A DNA stretch of 64,000 bases from Pseudomonas bubulae (GTDB lineage: Bacteria; Pseudomonadota; Gammaproteobacteria; Pseudomonadales; Pseudomonadaceae): positions 1,401,001 through 1,465,000 of the forward strand of contig NZ_CP146077.1 in NCBI RefSeq assembly GCF_037023725.1. Reading direction: 5' to 3'. The position numbers were made by a program, and so were the translations under genes. The notes beneath the pieces were generated by a model. That model saw only the letters and a list, made by a program, of their open reading frames with translations, made no database searches and was not told the DNA's origin. How positions within the stretch are numbered: the stretch's first letter is position 1; each line of letters opens with the position of its first letter. Shown one piece after another: positions 1 through 10,682 of the stretch.

Positions 1-2
1 AG

Positions 3-281
3 CCTTCGCTGCAGCAGTTTTCTGAGCGGGTTGCAGACGATCTTCCCCGCGACGTCGCGGTGCTGAACTATCTTCAGGGTGTCTCAGAGGAGGTCGCCGC
101 TAGCCCAGTTGAGAACTCGGCTGACCAGTACAACTGTCACCCTGTGACGCCGTTCCAAGGCGAGTGCTTTGAGCGCGAAAGCCAACAGTTGCCGGATGAG
201 ATCTATAGCTACGATGTTGGCCGAACCTACGAGCTCAACTTCTCTCAGCATTACCGGACACAACTGCTTCGAGTTTGCTAA
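3..281 (+). CDS. C-terminal fragment of an unrecognised protein (cut by left edge)
   Basis: The reading frame is open from the first complete codon at base 3 to the TAA at 279-281, about 92 residues, so this is the 3' end of a gene that starts outside the window. The GTG at base 60 could be an internal start but nothing favours it. The sequence is acidic and soluble-looking (for example SEEVAAS, QLPDEIYSYD), with no signal peptide, membrane segment or motif that I recognise. It runs convergently towards the Gabija-type pair and may belong to the same defence or mobile block, but that rests on position only. Confidence 0.4.
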   Translation, partial: PSLQQFSERVADDLPRDVAVLNYLQGVSEEVAASPVENSADQYNCHPVTPFQGECFERESQQLPDEIYSYDVGRTYELNFSQHYRTQLLRVC

Positions 282-378
282 CGCAAGGGGCCACCATGCC
301 TTACCAATCTAGTCTTTTGGCACAGCAATGTGCCGGGGCGAGGCGTATTTTCGATGGGCCTCCCCCCTAGGCTGGATT

Positions 379-2163
379 CTACTCGGCTGCGTCGTAGTCA
401 AAGACACATGTGAACAGTGCCTCTGTAGCCGCATAGTGCCCATAGTGCCCTTGGGGGCGTCCGCTCTCAGAAATCAAATGTAGATTCTTGCGGGCACGGG
501 AACCTACGACGTAGAGGAGCTTGTTCGCGGCATCCAGGCTTGCTGCCTCGGTGAAATGAGGCACCATCCCCTGAAGAAGGCCGAACGCGATGACCACATC
601 GTACTCGGCACCTTTTACCCCGTGGATCGTCGAAACGGTGATACCAGTCCGCTCGCGAAATACCTTCCTGAAGAAAGAGATATCGTTGATGTACGGGGCC
701 CCGTCCTTTTGGAGCCTGTCGATCCGAGATAGTGAGCTGCGAAAGAACGCATCGCGGTGCTCCATTAATGCGGGGAAGCTATGAAGGGCTACCCCGAGTC
801 GTTCAAGCAGCGCGGTGAAGGCTTGGTCAAGGTAGGCAATCCCATCCATTTCGGAGATTGAAATTGAGTTGCATTCCCTCAATAGGAGCCGCTGTGTCAG
901 GCGCGATGTATCAACGCCCAAATCACCCAGGTCGCTGATCACATCTCTGGCCCATCGCATGCGACGAACAAGCATCTTCGGCGATGACTCAGTCAGGATG
1001 ATTTTCGAAACCTTGAACCAGAAGTTGTCTATATCGTTACTAAAGGGGACTAGACCAGGGCCGTCAAACTGCTGATCCGGAAGCATCCTTACTAGATGCC
1101 GCGTCGTCGATGCCAATAAAATCCACCATGGGGCGAGCACGCAGATCTCCTCAGGAGGATGCCCGGCAGCAAGGCTTGCTTGGATCAGTCGTACTAGCTC
1201 GTCATGCAAATTGGTGAGTGTTACGTGCTGGTTGTACGAAACCTTGCTTGGAAACGACGCATCCGATCCCGCGCTCTCGATTGATGTCGGATAAACGCTG
1301 AAATTCGAGAAGTGGGAAATGATCCTATTACTCGAACGGTAATTCCGGGTAAGCGCCATTTCTCTTATCGGGATTCCAGCTTCGGCACGAAAATCAGCCA
1401 CCGGAACTGCGTAGCCACCAAGCGAGCCGTAGATAGCTTGGTTTGGATCGCCTACGATGAAGGTCTTCGTTCGCCCCGCTCCGGCACGCAAAATAGCGGT
1501 AAGAAGGCCATATTGAATTTGTTTCGTGTCCTGATACTCGTCTACCAGAACATATGAGAAGACCGAAGCGAGAATTGATGCAATATGCTTTTGATCACTC
1601 ATCAGGACCTGCGCATACCAAAGGATCAGCTCGAAATCGATCTGACGCGCTTCGCCGAGCTCGCGAAAATACTCACCAAGAATTTTATGTAGCGTTTCAT
1701 GCTTCCAAGCATCTTTGCATCCTAGGTGATAGCCCGTTTTGCTGAAGTAATAATCGCAATCCCAGTGCGTGATCTTTGGGTAGGGCGCGCATAGCCTATC
1801 GAGCATGAGTTCGCGGTCGTGTCTGTCTAGGACTCGATAGCCGCGGGAAAGCTCTGGAAGGTAGATGCCATATGGCTTAATGATCCACTCGAGGCAAAAT
1901 GAGTGAATGGTCCCGATCCACAGCTTTGACGTGTCAACACCGAGACCTTCAATGCGCTCCTGAATTTCATCTGCTGCGCGGTGCGTATAAGTAATCGCCA
2001 CGACAATCCGCTTGTCCGTGGCCCGCGAAAGCTCATAAGCGATCTTATAGGTCAACGTCCGCGTTTTTCCGCTCCCAGGGCATGCGATGAGGAATACGCT
2101 CGAAGGCTCCTCGATTGCGGCAGACTGCTCGGCGTTCAATTCACGGGAATCCCAGGCGAACAT
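379..2163 (-). CDS. gajB: UvrD/Rep-like superfamily 1 DNA helicase, Gabija GajB-type
   Basis: 594 aa. Superfamily 1A helicase motifs appear in order: Walker A ACPGSGKT at residues 27-34, motif Ia AITYTHRAADE, Walker B VLVDEYQDT, motif III GDPNQAIYG, motif IV LTRNYRSS, motif V STIHGVKGAEYDVV and motif VI YVVGSRARKNL. In Gabija, GajB is the UvrD-like partner that responds to DNA ends or nucleotide depletion and works with the GajA nuclease. The ATG overlaps the GajA stop by one base (TGATG), so the two are translationally coupled. At 594 aa it is longer than the roughly 500-aa GajB of the best studied Bacillus system. A UvrD helicase beside an OLD nuclease is also what defines class 2 OLD enzymes, so 'Gabija-type' is the safest label. 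Confidence 0.85.
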   Translation of the reverse strand: MFAWDSRELNAEQSAAIEEPSSVFLIACPGSGKTRTLTYKIAYELSRATDKRIVVAITYTHRAADEIQERIEGLGVDTSKLWIGTIHSFCLEWIIKPYGIYLPELSRGYRVLDRHDRELMLDRLCAPYPKITHWDCDYYFSKTGYHLGCKDAWKHETLHKILGEYFRELGEARQIDFELILWYAQVLMSDQKHIASILASVFSYVLVDEYQDTKQIQYGLLTAILRAGAGRTKTFIVGDPNQAIYGSLGGYAVPVADFRAEAGIPIREMALTRNYRSSNRIISHFSNFSVYPTSIESAGSDASFPSKVSYNQHVTLTNLHDELVRLIQASLAAGHPPEEICVLAPWWILLASTTRHLVRMLPDQQFDGPGLVPFSNDIDNFWFKVSKIILTESSPKMLVRRMRWARDVISDLGDLGVDTSRLTQRLLLRECNSISISEMDGIAYLDQAFTALLERLGVALHSFPALMEHRDAFFRSSLSRIDRLQKDGAPYINDISFFRKVFRERTGITVSTIHGVKGAEYDVVIAFGLLQGMVPHFTEAASLDAANKLLYVVGSRARKNLHLISESGRPQGHYGHYAATEALFTCVFDYDAAE

Positions 2164-4301
2164 CAGGCAATGCCAACCATGAACGAATTAATGGCATCGC
2201 CTGGTAGCGCGAGGGCGACAGCAGCTTTTAGGAAAACCAGATCGATTTCGCCGCGTTGGAAACGCTCAACCTCACCCCTCAGGAGTGTTAGTCGTGGCTG
2301 TGCTGAAGGATCGGCATGGATTTGGCGGGCAACTCGATACTGTAGGATTCTGGCGAGCAGCAGAGGGGACATGTGCCCATGCGCGAATTGAAGGGCCTGC
2401 AAGATGTAGGGAGGGATCGCTACCTGATGGTCCAGCTCTTCGGCGAGCATGATTGCAAACCAGCCTTTCCCCTCATACTCAGCCATCAACAGCGCACGAA
2501 AACCTACTAGGTGAGGTTGACCCGATCGAAGGGCTTCCACCGCCTCTTTGATAGTGTGCGGCGCTATATAGACCTTGCTCGCTGCTCGAGCGAACGCCTC
2601 TTCGTTGCCCGCTGATACGAGGTCAACTTCAAAGGTGTGTGGTGCATAGAAGGCCGAGATCCAAGGGTTTCCAGCGACAAAGGCATCGAGACCAACCTTG
2701 CGTTCGACGCCAGCTTTTTGGGAACCTATCGCCTTGCGTTTCTTGCTTGCCAGAAACTCATGATCAGTGGGCTGCGGCGTCACATCAAAGAAGGTGGTAT
2801 CAAGGTCAGTAACTATCGCACAGCGCTTGCGGATTCGGAGGTCGTGAAAAAGGACTGCGACGTTTTTGAACCCCGTGCTGCGTATGTTGATGACACTAAT
2901 ACCCAACTCATCAACGCTCAGCCCAAGCACCTTTTTCACCAATATCGGGATCAGTATCTCCTCCGCATCGCCTTCAACGAGTAGTACGCTTTTAGCGAAG
3001 AGCAAATTACTGCGGACAGCATCCAGATATCTCTGGATGCTTCTCACCTCTGATGGCTCAAGCCCCGTAGCGGGTTGGTAAGCCTCGCAATATGAGCCTT
3101 GCCGCCCCAGAATGTTGACGTTAGTGACATTGCTCACTTCGGAGATGTGGGTCGAATGCGTTGTGTAGATAATCTGGGCATCGCTGTAGGAAATACGGTC
3201 GAACAGAGTCTTCTGGATATGGGTGTGAATGTGCGCTTCGGGCTCCTCGATCAGTAGAAAGTTGGCAATGGCAAGCTTCTCACGCTGATACTTGAACTCA
3301 AGAAGCTTCAGCGTCAGGTAGATGAGGTTTGCTCCGCCCAAGCTCAGCTCGTGAATACCACCCTCATACCCATCATCGGCCTCGCCTACAAAAAGGCGCA
3401 GGGACTGAAATAATTTTTCTGCCTCATCTGGTAGGTCAGATTTAATCGAAAGCGAAGCAGGCGAGTAGGTTTCTCCGGCCGCATCTTTGATCGTTTCGCG
3501 AATGTGGTTACGAACCGACTGCACATCTTCGAGTCCTTCGATAGAGGCATTCAGGTCTCTGACCATTTGGGTTATAGGAAGCATCGACACTGGATCTATC
3601 TCCCCACTCTTACTCTTGAGTAGCGCAAACAACGGGTTCGTTCGGTTGTTGTGAAACTCGGCAACGACGTCCCGGAGGGCTTGTATGAAGGTCAGTGACA
3701 CTTCTTTCGTAACCGAGAGGAATCCAGGTACTTTAGCCCCGATCTGAGGGAATTCAGTTTCAGCACTGAAAGTACACGTTTCGAAATTACCCACAATCGA
3801 CTGGTAGACGGAAGGGTCGCTGAAGTCGGCGCTGCTTCTTCCCGTGAACACAGTTTCGTAGTCATCGATCGTGATGGTACTGCGTATTTCCGCGAGCACC
3901 TCATCATCAAAAATATCTAGAGCAGCCAGCTTGAGCCGGATCTCCTTTTTCGGACGGAAGATGAGGTTATAGGTTGCCTTCGCTAGCGGTCCTTCTTCTA
4001 GCGCAGCGGTGCCGTGAAGAAATAGCGCCTGAACGGCTTCGTCGGCGCTGATCTGTTCAAACTCAACACTGATAATGATCCAGTGACCTCGCCATTCACC
4101 GAGCGATCGGCAGAAGTCGGACTCCTCCAGTCGATAGGCTGCACGCACCATGGTGTCATCCAATAGTAGACGGATTGCGCGCAGGATATTGGACTTACCT
4201 GAGCCATTTTCGCCGATGATGGTGTTGACGCCCCGCTGAAACTTTAGCGTTGTGTTGCTGAAGTTTCGGTAGTTCACCAAAGTCATTTTGGAAATGTGCA
4301 T
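2163..4301 (-). CDS. gajA: OLD-family ATP-dependent nuclease with TOPRIM domain, Gabija GajA-type
   Basis: 712 aa from the ATG at 4301, chosen because TCTGGAG lies about six bases upstream; a TTG six codons earlier is the only alternative. The N-terminal ABC-type ATPase has Walker A GENGSGKS (residues 30-37), a signature region LSLGGANLIYL, Walker B LLIEEPEAHIH and H-loop YTTHSTHIS. The C-terminal TOPRIM nuclease has the acidic motifs LLVEGDAEE and AIVTDLDT. In the known Gabija system GajA is a sequence-specific nickase held in check by nucleotides and released during phage infection. It is the first gene of a two-gene operon with the UvrD-like helicase. It is longer than the roughly 580-aa Bacillus protein, mostly in the C-terminal part, so it may be a distinct subtype. 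Confidence 0.85.
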   Translation of the reverse strand: MHISKMTLVNYRNFSNTTLKFQRGVNTIIGENGSGKSNILRAIRLLLDDTMVRAAYRLEESDFCRSLGEWRGHWIIISVEFEQISADEAVQALFLHGTAALEEGPLAKATYNLIFRPKKEIRLKLAALDIFDDEVLAEIRSTITIDDYETVFTGRSSADFSDPSVYQSIVGNFETCTFSAETEFPQIGAKVPGFLSVTKEVSLTFIQALRDVVAEFHNNRTNPLFALLKSKSGEIDPVSMLPITQMVRDLNASIEGLEDVQSVRNHIRETIKDAAGETYSPASLSIKSDLPDEAEKLFQSLRLFVGEADDGYEGGIHELSLGGANLIYLTLKLLEFKYQREKLAIANFLLIEEPEAHIHTHIQKTLFDRISYSDAQIIYTTHSTHISEVSNVTNVNILGRQGSYCEAYQPATGLEPSEVRSIQRYLDAVRSNLLFAKSVLLVEGDAEEILIPILVKKVLGLSVDELGISVINIRSTGFKNVAVLFHDLRIRKRCAIVTDLDTTFFDVTPQPTDHEFLASKKRKAIGSQKAGVERKVGLDAFVAGNPWISAFYAPHTFEVDLVSAGNEEAFARAASKVYIAPHTIKEAVEALRSGQPHLVGFRALLMAEYEGKGWFAIMLAEELDHQVAIPPYILQALQFAHGHMSPLLLARILQYRVARQIHADPSAQPRLTLLRGEVERFQRGEIDLVFLKAAVALALPGDAINSFMVGIA

Positions 4302-4549
4302 AATTCTCCAGAGCGCCAACGCTCATGAACAGTCTTGTCTGTTTGTGAACGATGGTAGCGTGAGGGAGCATCGTATTCCCACAGAAACCGCTCACAGGCG
4401 CCCACCAACAGGCGCAGGGATTGCGCTGTTCCGCAATAGCTTGATCTCATGGCTCAACCTCAGATGTTAACGAGGCAAATGTGATGCAAGACTCACGAGT
4501 TTTAGAACTCTTCTTTCGAGCCCCGGTCGAGTGCTGGAGTACAGATCGC
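4302..4549. other. Upstream region of the gajAB operon, no gene seen
   Basis: About 250 bases between the nuclease start and an IS3-type remnant. It must hold the promoter of the minus-strand defence operon. I see no clear -35/-10 pair, no conserved box shared with the metal genes and no credible reading frame. Confidence 0.4.
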
Positions 4550-4681
4550 CAGTTTGGATTTGGACATACAATCACGAGCGATCGAACATGGCCCTCGGAG
4601 GCATTCCCCCCCTAACAGAAGTTGGCCCTAGTAGCTTGATCTCTATTTCAGGCGAGTATCAAAAATGGGGGCATTATCAGG
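4550..4681 (+). pseudogene. Decayed 3' end of an IS407-like IS3-family element
   Basis: The frame reads [17 protein letters not shown], almost identical to the C-terminus of the intact IS3-family OrfB that ends at 28780 ([17 protein letters not shown]). The DNA match continues through the stop region to the element end (AAAAATGGGGG at 4664-4674). A run of extra C bases shifts the frame after GGI. Only the last 130 bases or so are left. The remnant lies on the same strand as the intact copy, with the cus, czc and oprD genes between them. Confidence 0.8.
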
Positions 4682-4711
4682 GGCAGTTTCATAAGGTTTT
4701 TTCCTTAAGGC

Positions 4712-7700
4712 TTAGTGGGTACAACCCGAGAGGTTCCGACGGCGCATTAAGCTGTAGGCTGCCGGTATGACAAACAGGGAAAGCAAGGGAGCAGTGACCA
4801 TCCCGCCGACCATTGGCGCGGCGATGCGACTCATCACTTCACTACCGGTTCCGCTGCCCAACAGAATGGGCAACAGGCCGGCAATGATGACGGACACGGT
4901 CATGGCCTTGGGGCGAACGCGCTGTACAGCTCCTTCACGGATCGCCGCCACCAGCCCAACTTCCGTGTTGTCGCCGAGGTCTACACGTTCGACCCAAGCG
5001 TTCTTGAGGTAGAGCAGCATGATCACACCGAATTCGGCCGAAATTCCGGCCAGCGCGATAAAGCCGACCCCGGTTGCGACCGACAGGTTGTACCCCAATA
5101 GATAGAGGAACCATGCCCCGCCCGTGAGGGCGAATGGCAGAGTGGCCATGACCAAAAAGGCCTCATCGAAGCGGGCGAAAGTCATGTAGAGCAGCACGAA
5201 AATGATCAACAACGTGGCAGGCACAACTAGTTTTAGTCGGGCGTTGGCCCTTTCGAGAAATTCGAACTGCCCCGAGTAGCTCAGGCTCATACCTGGCTGC
5301 AACTTGACCTGTTCACTGACGACCCGGCGCAGATCGGCGACGACTGAGGCAATGTCCCGGCCCCGCACGTCGATATAAACCCAGCCCGAAGGCCGAGCAT
5401 TTTCGCTCTTGAGCATCGGCGGGCCGTCGCTGACCTTAATCTTCGCCACAGTACCCAGGGTGATCTGGCTGCCTAACGGGGTGTAGATAGGTAATTGCTC
5501 CAAAGCACCGAGCGAGTCACGCCACTCCCGTGGGTAACGCACGTTGATTGGAAACCGTGCCAACCCCTCAATGGCCTCCCCAACGTTCTCTCCACCGATA
5601 GCACCGGCCACGATGGATTGCACATCGGCGATATTCAGGCCGTAGCGGGCGGCGGCCTTGCGATCGATATCCACATCGATATATCGGCCACCGGTCAGTC
5701 GCTCCGCCAGAGCCGAGCTGACACCAGGCACCCCCTTGGCCACGCGCTCGACCGCCTGAGTGACCGTATCAATTTCCATCAGATTGGTGCCGGCAACCTT
5801 CACCCCGATGGGGCTCTTGATCCCCGTAGCCAGCATGTCGATACGGTTGCGAATTGGCGGTATCCAGATATTGGTCAGCCCCGGAACTCGCACCACTCGA
5901 TCCAATTCTTCCACCAGTTTTTCCGGTGTCATACCTTGACGCCATTGCTCGCGTGGTTTGAATTGAATGGTGGTTTCAAACATCTCCAGGGGAGCCGGAT
6001 CGGTTGCGGTTTCGGCACGCCCTGCTTTACCGAAAACGTGTTCGACTTCAGGCACGGTTTTGATCAGACGGTCGGTTTGCTGCAGCAGCTGCGCGGCTTT
6101 GTGTGCCGATAACCCCGGAAGTGCAGAAGGCATGTAGAGCAGATCGCCTTCGTCCAGCGGTGGCAGAAACTCGCCCCCCAGGCGAGACATTGGCCATAGC
6201 GCACTGCAAAATACCAAGAGCGCCACCAGTAGCGTGACCTTGGGACGACGCAGTACTGCATCCAGGGCTGGCTGATAGAGTCGAATCAACCACCGGTTCA
6301 ACGGGTTCTGTTGTTCATTGGGAATTCGACCTCGAATCCAGTAACCCATCAGCACTGGCACCAACGTCACTGACAGTCCCGCCGCTGCCGCCATGGCGTA
6401 GGTCTTGGTGAAAGCCAACGGGCCGAACAGCCGCCCTTCCTGGGCCTCAAGGGTAAATACCGGAATGAACGACAGGGTGATGATCAACAAGCAGAAGAAC
6501 AGTGCCGGGCCTACCTCCGCAGCCGCTTCGGTCATCACGTGCCAATGACGCTCGCCGTTCAGTTCCTCCCCAGGGTTGGCAGCGTGCCAAGCCTCTATCT
6601 TCTTGTGGGCGTTCTCGATCATCACCACGGCGGCATCGACCATAGCGCCGATGGCGATGGCAATCCCGCCCAAGGACATGATGTTGGCGTTGATGCCTTG
6701 GTAGCGCATGACGATGAAGGCAATCAACACGCCCACCGGCAGCGAAATGATCGCCACTAGGGATGAGCGCAAGTGCCAGAGGAAGATCCCGCAGACCAGC
6801 GCGACGACGATGAACTCTTCGATGAGCTTGTGGCTGAGATTTTCCACCGCGCGATCGATCAGCTTGCTGCGGTCGTAGGTGGTGACGATTTCAACGCCGG
6901 CCGGCAAACTGGATTTCAGTTCGTCGAGTTTGGTCTTGACCGCCGCAATGGTCTCGCGGGCGTTCTTGCCGTTGCGCAAAATCACCACACCACCAACGGT
7001 CTCGCCTTCGCCGTCGAGTTCGGTGATGCCACGTCGCATTTCCGGGCCCAATTGGATGGTGGCGACATCGCCAAGGGTGACCGGCACTCCGGCCGCCCCC
7101 AGTTTTAGCGGGATGGCCCGAAAGTCATTGAGCGTCTTCAGGTAGCCGGAAGCTCGCACCATGTACTCAGTCTCGGCCATCTCCATCACGGCGCCGCCCG
7201 TCTCCTGGTTGGCCTTGCCGATAGCCTCGGTCACCTCCGCCTGTGTGATGCCCAGACTGGCCAACTTGAGCGGGTCAAGCTGCACCTGGTACTGCTTGAC
7301 CATGCCTCCCACCGTAGCCACTTCAGCAACATTGGGCAGGGTCTTGAGTTCGAACTTGAGGAACCAGTCCTGAAGTGCGCGCAGCTGTGCCAAGTCGTGC
7401 CCACCCGTGCGATCCACCAGTGCGTACTGATAGATCCAGCCCACTCCCGTTGCATCCGGCCCCAACGCAGGTTTTGCACTGGCCGGCAATCGGTTTTGTA
7501 TCTGACTCAGGTACTCCAGCACTCGCGAGCGGGCCCAGTACAAGTCCGTGCCGTCTTCGAACAGCACGTAAACGAAGCTGTCACCGAAGAAGGAATAACC
7601 ACGTACCGTCTTGGCTCCCGGCACTGAGAGCATGGTGGTGGCCAGCGGATAGGTCACCTGGTTCTCGACAATCTGCGGCGCTTGTCCCGGATAAGGGGTG

Positions 7701-7849
7701 CGGATGATCACTTGCACATCTGAGAGATCCGGCAACGCATCGATCGGTGTGCTCTGTACCGACCAGATGCCCCAAGCAGTGACGAACAGCGTAGCCAGTA
7801 GCACCAGAAACCGGTTGGCCACCGACCAACGAATCAGTGCAGCAATCAT
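4712..7849 (-). CDS. cusA: Cu(I)/Ag(I) efflux RND transporter, inner-membrane pump CusA
   Basis: 1045 aa, the usual length for heavy-metal RND pumps. The transmembrane motif [13 protein letters not shown] places Asp at residue 405, the proton-relay Asp of the monovalent-metal (CusA) class; Czc-type pumps carry DFGxxxDG here instead. The three methionines of the CusA metal site are recognisable in [14 protein letters not shown] and NRIDMLATG. The protein would pump Cu(I) or Ag(I) from the periplasm or cytoplasm through CusB and CusC out of the cell. It is the last gene of a four-gene minus-strand operon, and its ATG overlaps the cusB stop by four bases. Confidence 0.95.
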   Translation of the reverse strand: MIAALIRWSVANRFLVLLATLFVTAWGIWSVQSTPIDALPDLSDVQVIIRTPYPGQAPQIVENQVTYPLATTMLSVPGAKTVRGYSFFGDSFVYVLFEDGTDLYWARSRVLEYLSQIQNRLPASAKPALGPDATGVGWIYQYALVDRTGGHDLAQLRALQDWFLKFELKTLPNVAEVATVGGMVKQYQVQLDPLKLASLGITQAEVTEAIGKANQETGGAVMEMAETEYMVRASGYLKTLNDFRAIPLKLGAAGVPVTLGDVATIQLGPEMRRGITELDGEGETVGGVVILRNGKNARETIAAVKTKLDELKSSLPAGVEIVTTYDRSKLIDRAVENLSHKLIEEFIVVALVCGIFLWHLRSSLVAIISLPVGVLIAFIVMRYQGINANIMSLGGIAIAIGAMVDAAVVMIENAHKKIEAWHAANPGEELNGERHWHVMTEAAAEVGPALFFCLLIITLSFIPVFTLEAQEGRLFGPLAFTKTYAMAAAAGLSVTLVPVLMGYWIRGRIPNEQQNPLNRWLIRLYQPALDAVLRRPKVTLLVALLVFCSALWPMSRLGGEFLPPLDEGDLLYMPSALPGLSAHKAAQLLQQTDRLIKTVPEVEHVFGKAGRAETATDPAPLEMFETTIQFKPREQWRQGMTPEKLVEELDRVVRVPGLTNIWIPPIRNRIDMLATGIKSPIGVKVAGTNLMEIDTVTQAVERVAKGVPGVSSALAERLTGGRYIDVDIDRKAAARYGLNIADVQSIVAGAIGGENVGEAIEGLARFPINVRYPREWRDSLGALEQLPIYTPLGSQITLGTVAKIKVSDGPPMLKSENARPSGWVYIDVRGRDIASVVADLRRVVSEQVKLQPGMSLSYSGQFEFLERANARLKLVVPATLLIIFVLLYMTFARFDEAFLVMATLPFALTGGAWFLYLLGYNLSVATGVGFIALAGISAEFGVIMLLYLKNAWVERVDLGDNTEVGLVAAIREGAVQRVRPKAMTVSVIIAGLLPILLGSGTGSEVMSRIAAPMVGGMVTAPLLSLFVIPAAYSLMRRRNLSGCTH

Positions 7850-9330
7850 GGCTGGCTCCCCGATTTGTCCAGGCGCTCGACACGCAAACCATCGTCAGTT
7901 TGGCTCACCGCGATCCGAACCTTGTCCCCCGCCTTGAGGCCCTGCATCAGCGCCGGACTGGCGAGAGGAAAAGTCATCGTCATGCCGGGCATGCCCAGCG
8001 TCTTGAAAGGACCATGGGCGAGCGTCACGTCTTTGTCGTTGATCTCAACAATCTGCCCATCGGCCTCATGAAAACTGGAGGCTGTTGCGCCGAGTGGTGA
8101 ATCTTCCTCAGCGCTGGCAACAATGCCTTTAAGACTGGCTTCCGAGTCGAGCAGGAACTGGCCAGACGTAACCACTTTCTGTCCTTCTGTCAGACCTTTC
8201 ACAATCGCCGTCTTGCCATCGCTTTCCTGCCCGAGTTGCACCTCCACCGGGCGATAGCGACCGGCGTCTTCAGCGAGCATCACCAGGGCGCGTCGGCCAG
8301 TGCGAATGACTGCTTCACTCGGCACCCACAACACACTTTCCCCGGTCGAATGACTCAGGCGCACCTGCGCCGTCAAACCGGGCCTGAGGTGCTCGTCCGG
8401 GTTGGGTAGTTCCACCCGCACCCGAAGAGTGCGGCTGTCCGGATTGGTCTCGGGCAAAATCGCGCTGACCTTGCCTCTGAACGTTGTCCCCGGGAAGGCT
8501 GGCAGACGCGCTTCGACCGCCTGCCCCACAGTGATGGCCCCGGCATCGGATTCTGGAACAGCCACGGCTAGCCATATACTGCTCAAGCCATTGACCCGTG
8601 CCAGAGTCTCGCCCGTCGCCACGGTCATGCCCGCGCGTACGTTCAGCTCTTGCAGCACACCGGCGATGGGACTGGTCAGGGTCAGATACGGTTGAACCTT
8701 ACCGCTACGTTCAACCTGAGTAATCAGTGCTGCGGGCATCCCTGTGAGTCGCAGGCGCTGACGGGCCGCAACCAACAGATCGGCATCCCCGTTACGCCTC
8801 AGGGCCAGAAACTCTGTCTGAGCCGCGGCCCATTCCGGCACCAGAATATCCGCCAGGGCGGCATTGGCTTTGAGCACATCCCCTGGAGCAAGGGCATAGA
8901 CCCGCTCCACAAAGCCGGCGGTACGGGCCTGAATCACCGCGACATCACGCTCGTTGAACGCCAAGACACCTGCCACATCTAGGCTGGAATCAAAGACTCC
9001 CCGGGTGACCGTCGCAAAACGCAAACCGAGGTTCTGGGTCAGGCTTGGATCGATACTGACGACCGCACGATCCCCTTCGCTGCTGGCGTATTGAGGCACC
9101 AACTGCATGTCCATAAAGGGGGACTTTCCGGGGTTATCAAACTTTTGCTGCGGGTACATGGGGTCGTACCAATACAGAGCCTTGCGTTCACCCGACGGGC
9201 TGACACCCCTCTCCTGGGCAGTACTGGATACTCCGTTCATCCGCTGCTGAGCGAACCAGTAACCACCGGCAACACCCAATGTCAGCGAGATGCCTACCAA
9301 CAATGCCCCATTCCACTTTTTAAGGATCAC
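7846..9330 (-). CDS. cusB: Periplasmic adaptor CusB with fused C-terminal CusF-like copper-binding domain
   Basis: 494 aa. It has one N-terminal membrane anchor (about residues 11-28), then a heavy-metal-binding segment [13 protein letters not shown]...MDMQLVPQY, then barrel-sandwich and beta-barrel adaptor domains. The last 75 or so residues (after [10 protein letters not shown]) form a CusF-type OB-fold with [19 protein letters not shown]. In separate CusF proteins the site is H...WPEMTM; here the Met residues and His are kept but the capping Trp is not, the sequence being GMPGMTM. The fusion would let the adaptor carry its own copper chaperone. It overlaps cusC and cusA by four bases each. 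Confidence 0.92.
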   Translation of the reverse strand: MILKKWNGALLVGISLTLGVAGGYWFAQQRMNGVSSTAQERGVSPSGERKALYWYDPMYPQQKFDNPGKSPFMDMQLVPQYASSEGDRAVVSIDPSLTQNLGLRFATVTRGVFDSSLDVAGVLAFNERDVAVIQARTAGFVERVYALAPGDVLKANAALADILVPEWAAAQTEFLALRRNGDADLLVAARQRLRLTGMPAALITQVERSGKVQPYLTLTSPIAGVLQELNVRAGMTVATGETLARVNGLSSIWLAVAVPESDAGAITVGQAVEARLPAFPGTTFRGKVSAILPETNPDSRTLRVRVELPNPDEHLRPGLTAQVRLSHSTGESVLWVPSEAVIRTGRRALVMLAEDAGRYRPVEVQLGQESDGKTAIVKGLTEGQKVVTSGQFLLDSEASLKGIVASAEEDSPLGATASSFHEADGQIVEINDKDVTLAHGPFKTLGMPGMTMTFPLASPALMQGLKAGDKVRIAVSQTDDGLRVERLDKSGSQP

Positions 9331-10583
9331 TGGCTGGGCTCCCCATAGGCAAAGTACAGGCGCGCACTGGTCAGCGCCCGCTGCTCTTCCACCTCAATCT
9401 GTTTGAGACGCGCTTCGATGAGCTCACGCCGGGCCGCAACAACGGCATTTAAATCGCCTTTTCCGGCACGATAACTGGCCATGCTGAGTTCGACCTTTTC
9501 CTTGGCCAGAGGCAACAGACTGTCCTGGTTTCGGTGCACCGCACGATTCAGACGCTCATAGTCAGCCAGTTGGTTTTCCAGTTCCTGAGTGTGCTCGCGT
9601 GACAGGGCTTCACGCTCGGCCTCAAGCTGGCTGAGTTCAGCCTGCTTGGCTGCGATTTTGGGATTTTGGCGAGAGCCAGGAAACAGCGGCAGATCCCAGG
9701 AAAGCTGCACACTGACCATATCCCCAAACGCTCGGCCACGGTGCTGGTAATCCAGCTCCCAGCTCCAGTCTGACTGTTTCTCCGACACGGCTTCACGAAC
9801 CTTGGCTTGCGCTTCTCGGGTCATCGGGGCAAACGCTGCCAGCTCGGGATGGTGCTGCAGGTTATGGGAGTAACCGGAGGTATCGACGGACCATTCAGGC
9901 AAGCGGCCCACAAGCTCGTCGTTGGCAGCGGGGCCAATCCAACGCTTGAGGGCAGCTCGGGCCTGCCTTCGCTGCTGAATCAGATCGTCCTGTTGCTCCG
10001 CTAGTCGAGCCGCTTCTTGCTTGGGTGTTACCGCATCGGCGGGTTGAGCCCGGCCACCGGCAATCTGAGCCAGGACGGTATTGCTCAGCAGGCGGTTCTC
10101 TTTGTAGAAGTCCTGGAACAGTGCATCTTTGCGCTCAACCGAGTAGCTACTGATCCAGGCCAACGCCGTGGATTGGCGTACGTTCAGACGTTCGACCCGC
10201 CGCTGCGCCGCGGCGCGTTCAACGGCCGCATCGGCGACCTCAATGCGCGCCTTGCGCTTGTCGCTGTTGGGCATTTCTTGCCTGACTCCAACCATTTGCA
10301 TTGTCATGAAGTCTTGGTCGATGCTCCAGCGATCCGGGCCGCCAACAGGATAGTTCTGCACACCCAGCAGCAGTTTGGGGTCAGGCAACTCCCCCGCTGG
10401 AATGGCTGCGCTGCTGGCAGCCTGAATTTTGGCGTCTTGTGCGGTCAGCGACGGTGCATTGTTTTCGGCCAGCCGCAACGCTTCATCAAGCGTCAATCCA
10501 CCCGCCAAGCTCGGCAATGCCAGAACGCTTACCGCCAGACCGGCCACGAGGGACCAGCCTATGCAATAGCACTTTGAGTTCAT
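9327..10583 (-). CDS. cusC: TolC-type outer-membrane channel of the Cus system (CusC)
   Basis: About 418 aa from the ATG at 10583, which has AGGA about nine bases upstream and gives a normal signal peptide (MNSKCYCIGWSLVAGLAVSV...); a GTG ten codons earlier is possible. Two outer-membrane efflux repeats with long coiled-coil helices rich in Ala, Glu and Arg are visible, for example LEAEREALSREHTQELE and ELIEARLKQIEVEEQRAL. As the outer-membrane part of the tripartite pump it would give metal a route across the outer membrane. It overlaps cusB by four bases and follows a small Met/Cys-rich protein gene by about 100 bases. Confidence 0.9.
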   Translation of the reverse strand: MNSKCYCIGWSLVAGLAVSVLALPSLAGGLTLDEALRLAENNAPSLTAQDAKIQAASSAAIPAGELPDPKLLLGVQNYPVGGPDRWSIDQDFMTMQMVGVRQEMPNSDKRKARIEVADAAVERAAAQRRVERLNVRQSTALAWISSYSVERKDALFQDFYKENRLLSNTVLAQIAGGRAQPADAVTPKQEAARLAEQQDDLIQQRRQARAALKRWIGPAANDELVGRLPEWSVDTSGYSHNLQHHPELAAFAPMTREAQAKVREAVSEKQSDWSWELDYQHRGRAFGDMVSVQLSWDLPLFPGSRQNPKIAAKQAELSQLEAEREALSREHTQELENQLADYERLNRAVHRNQDSLLPLAKEKVELSMASYRAGKGDLNAVVAARRELIEARLKQIEVEEQRALTSARLYFAYGEPSQ

Positions 10584-10682
10584 GTTTAGGATTCCTGTGA
10601 TCATCCACTGCACGCATCAAAAGACATGCGCTCAGCTCTTGCATCCCGCCAATGCGGAATGAGGCTCAATATGGGACAGGAA

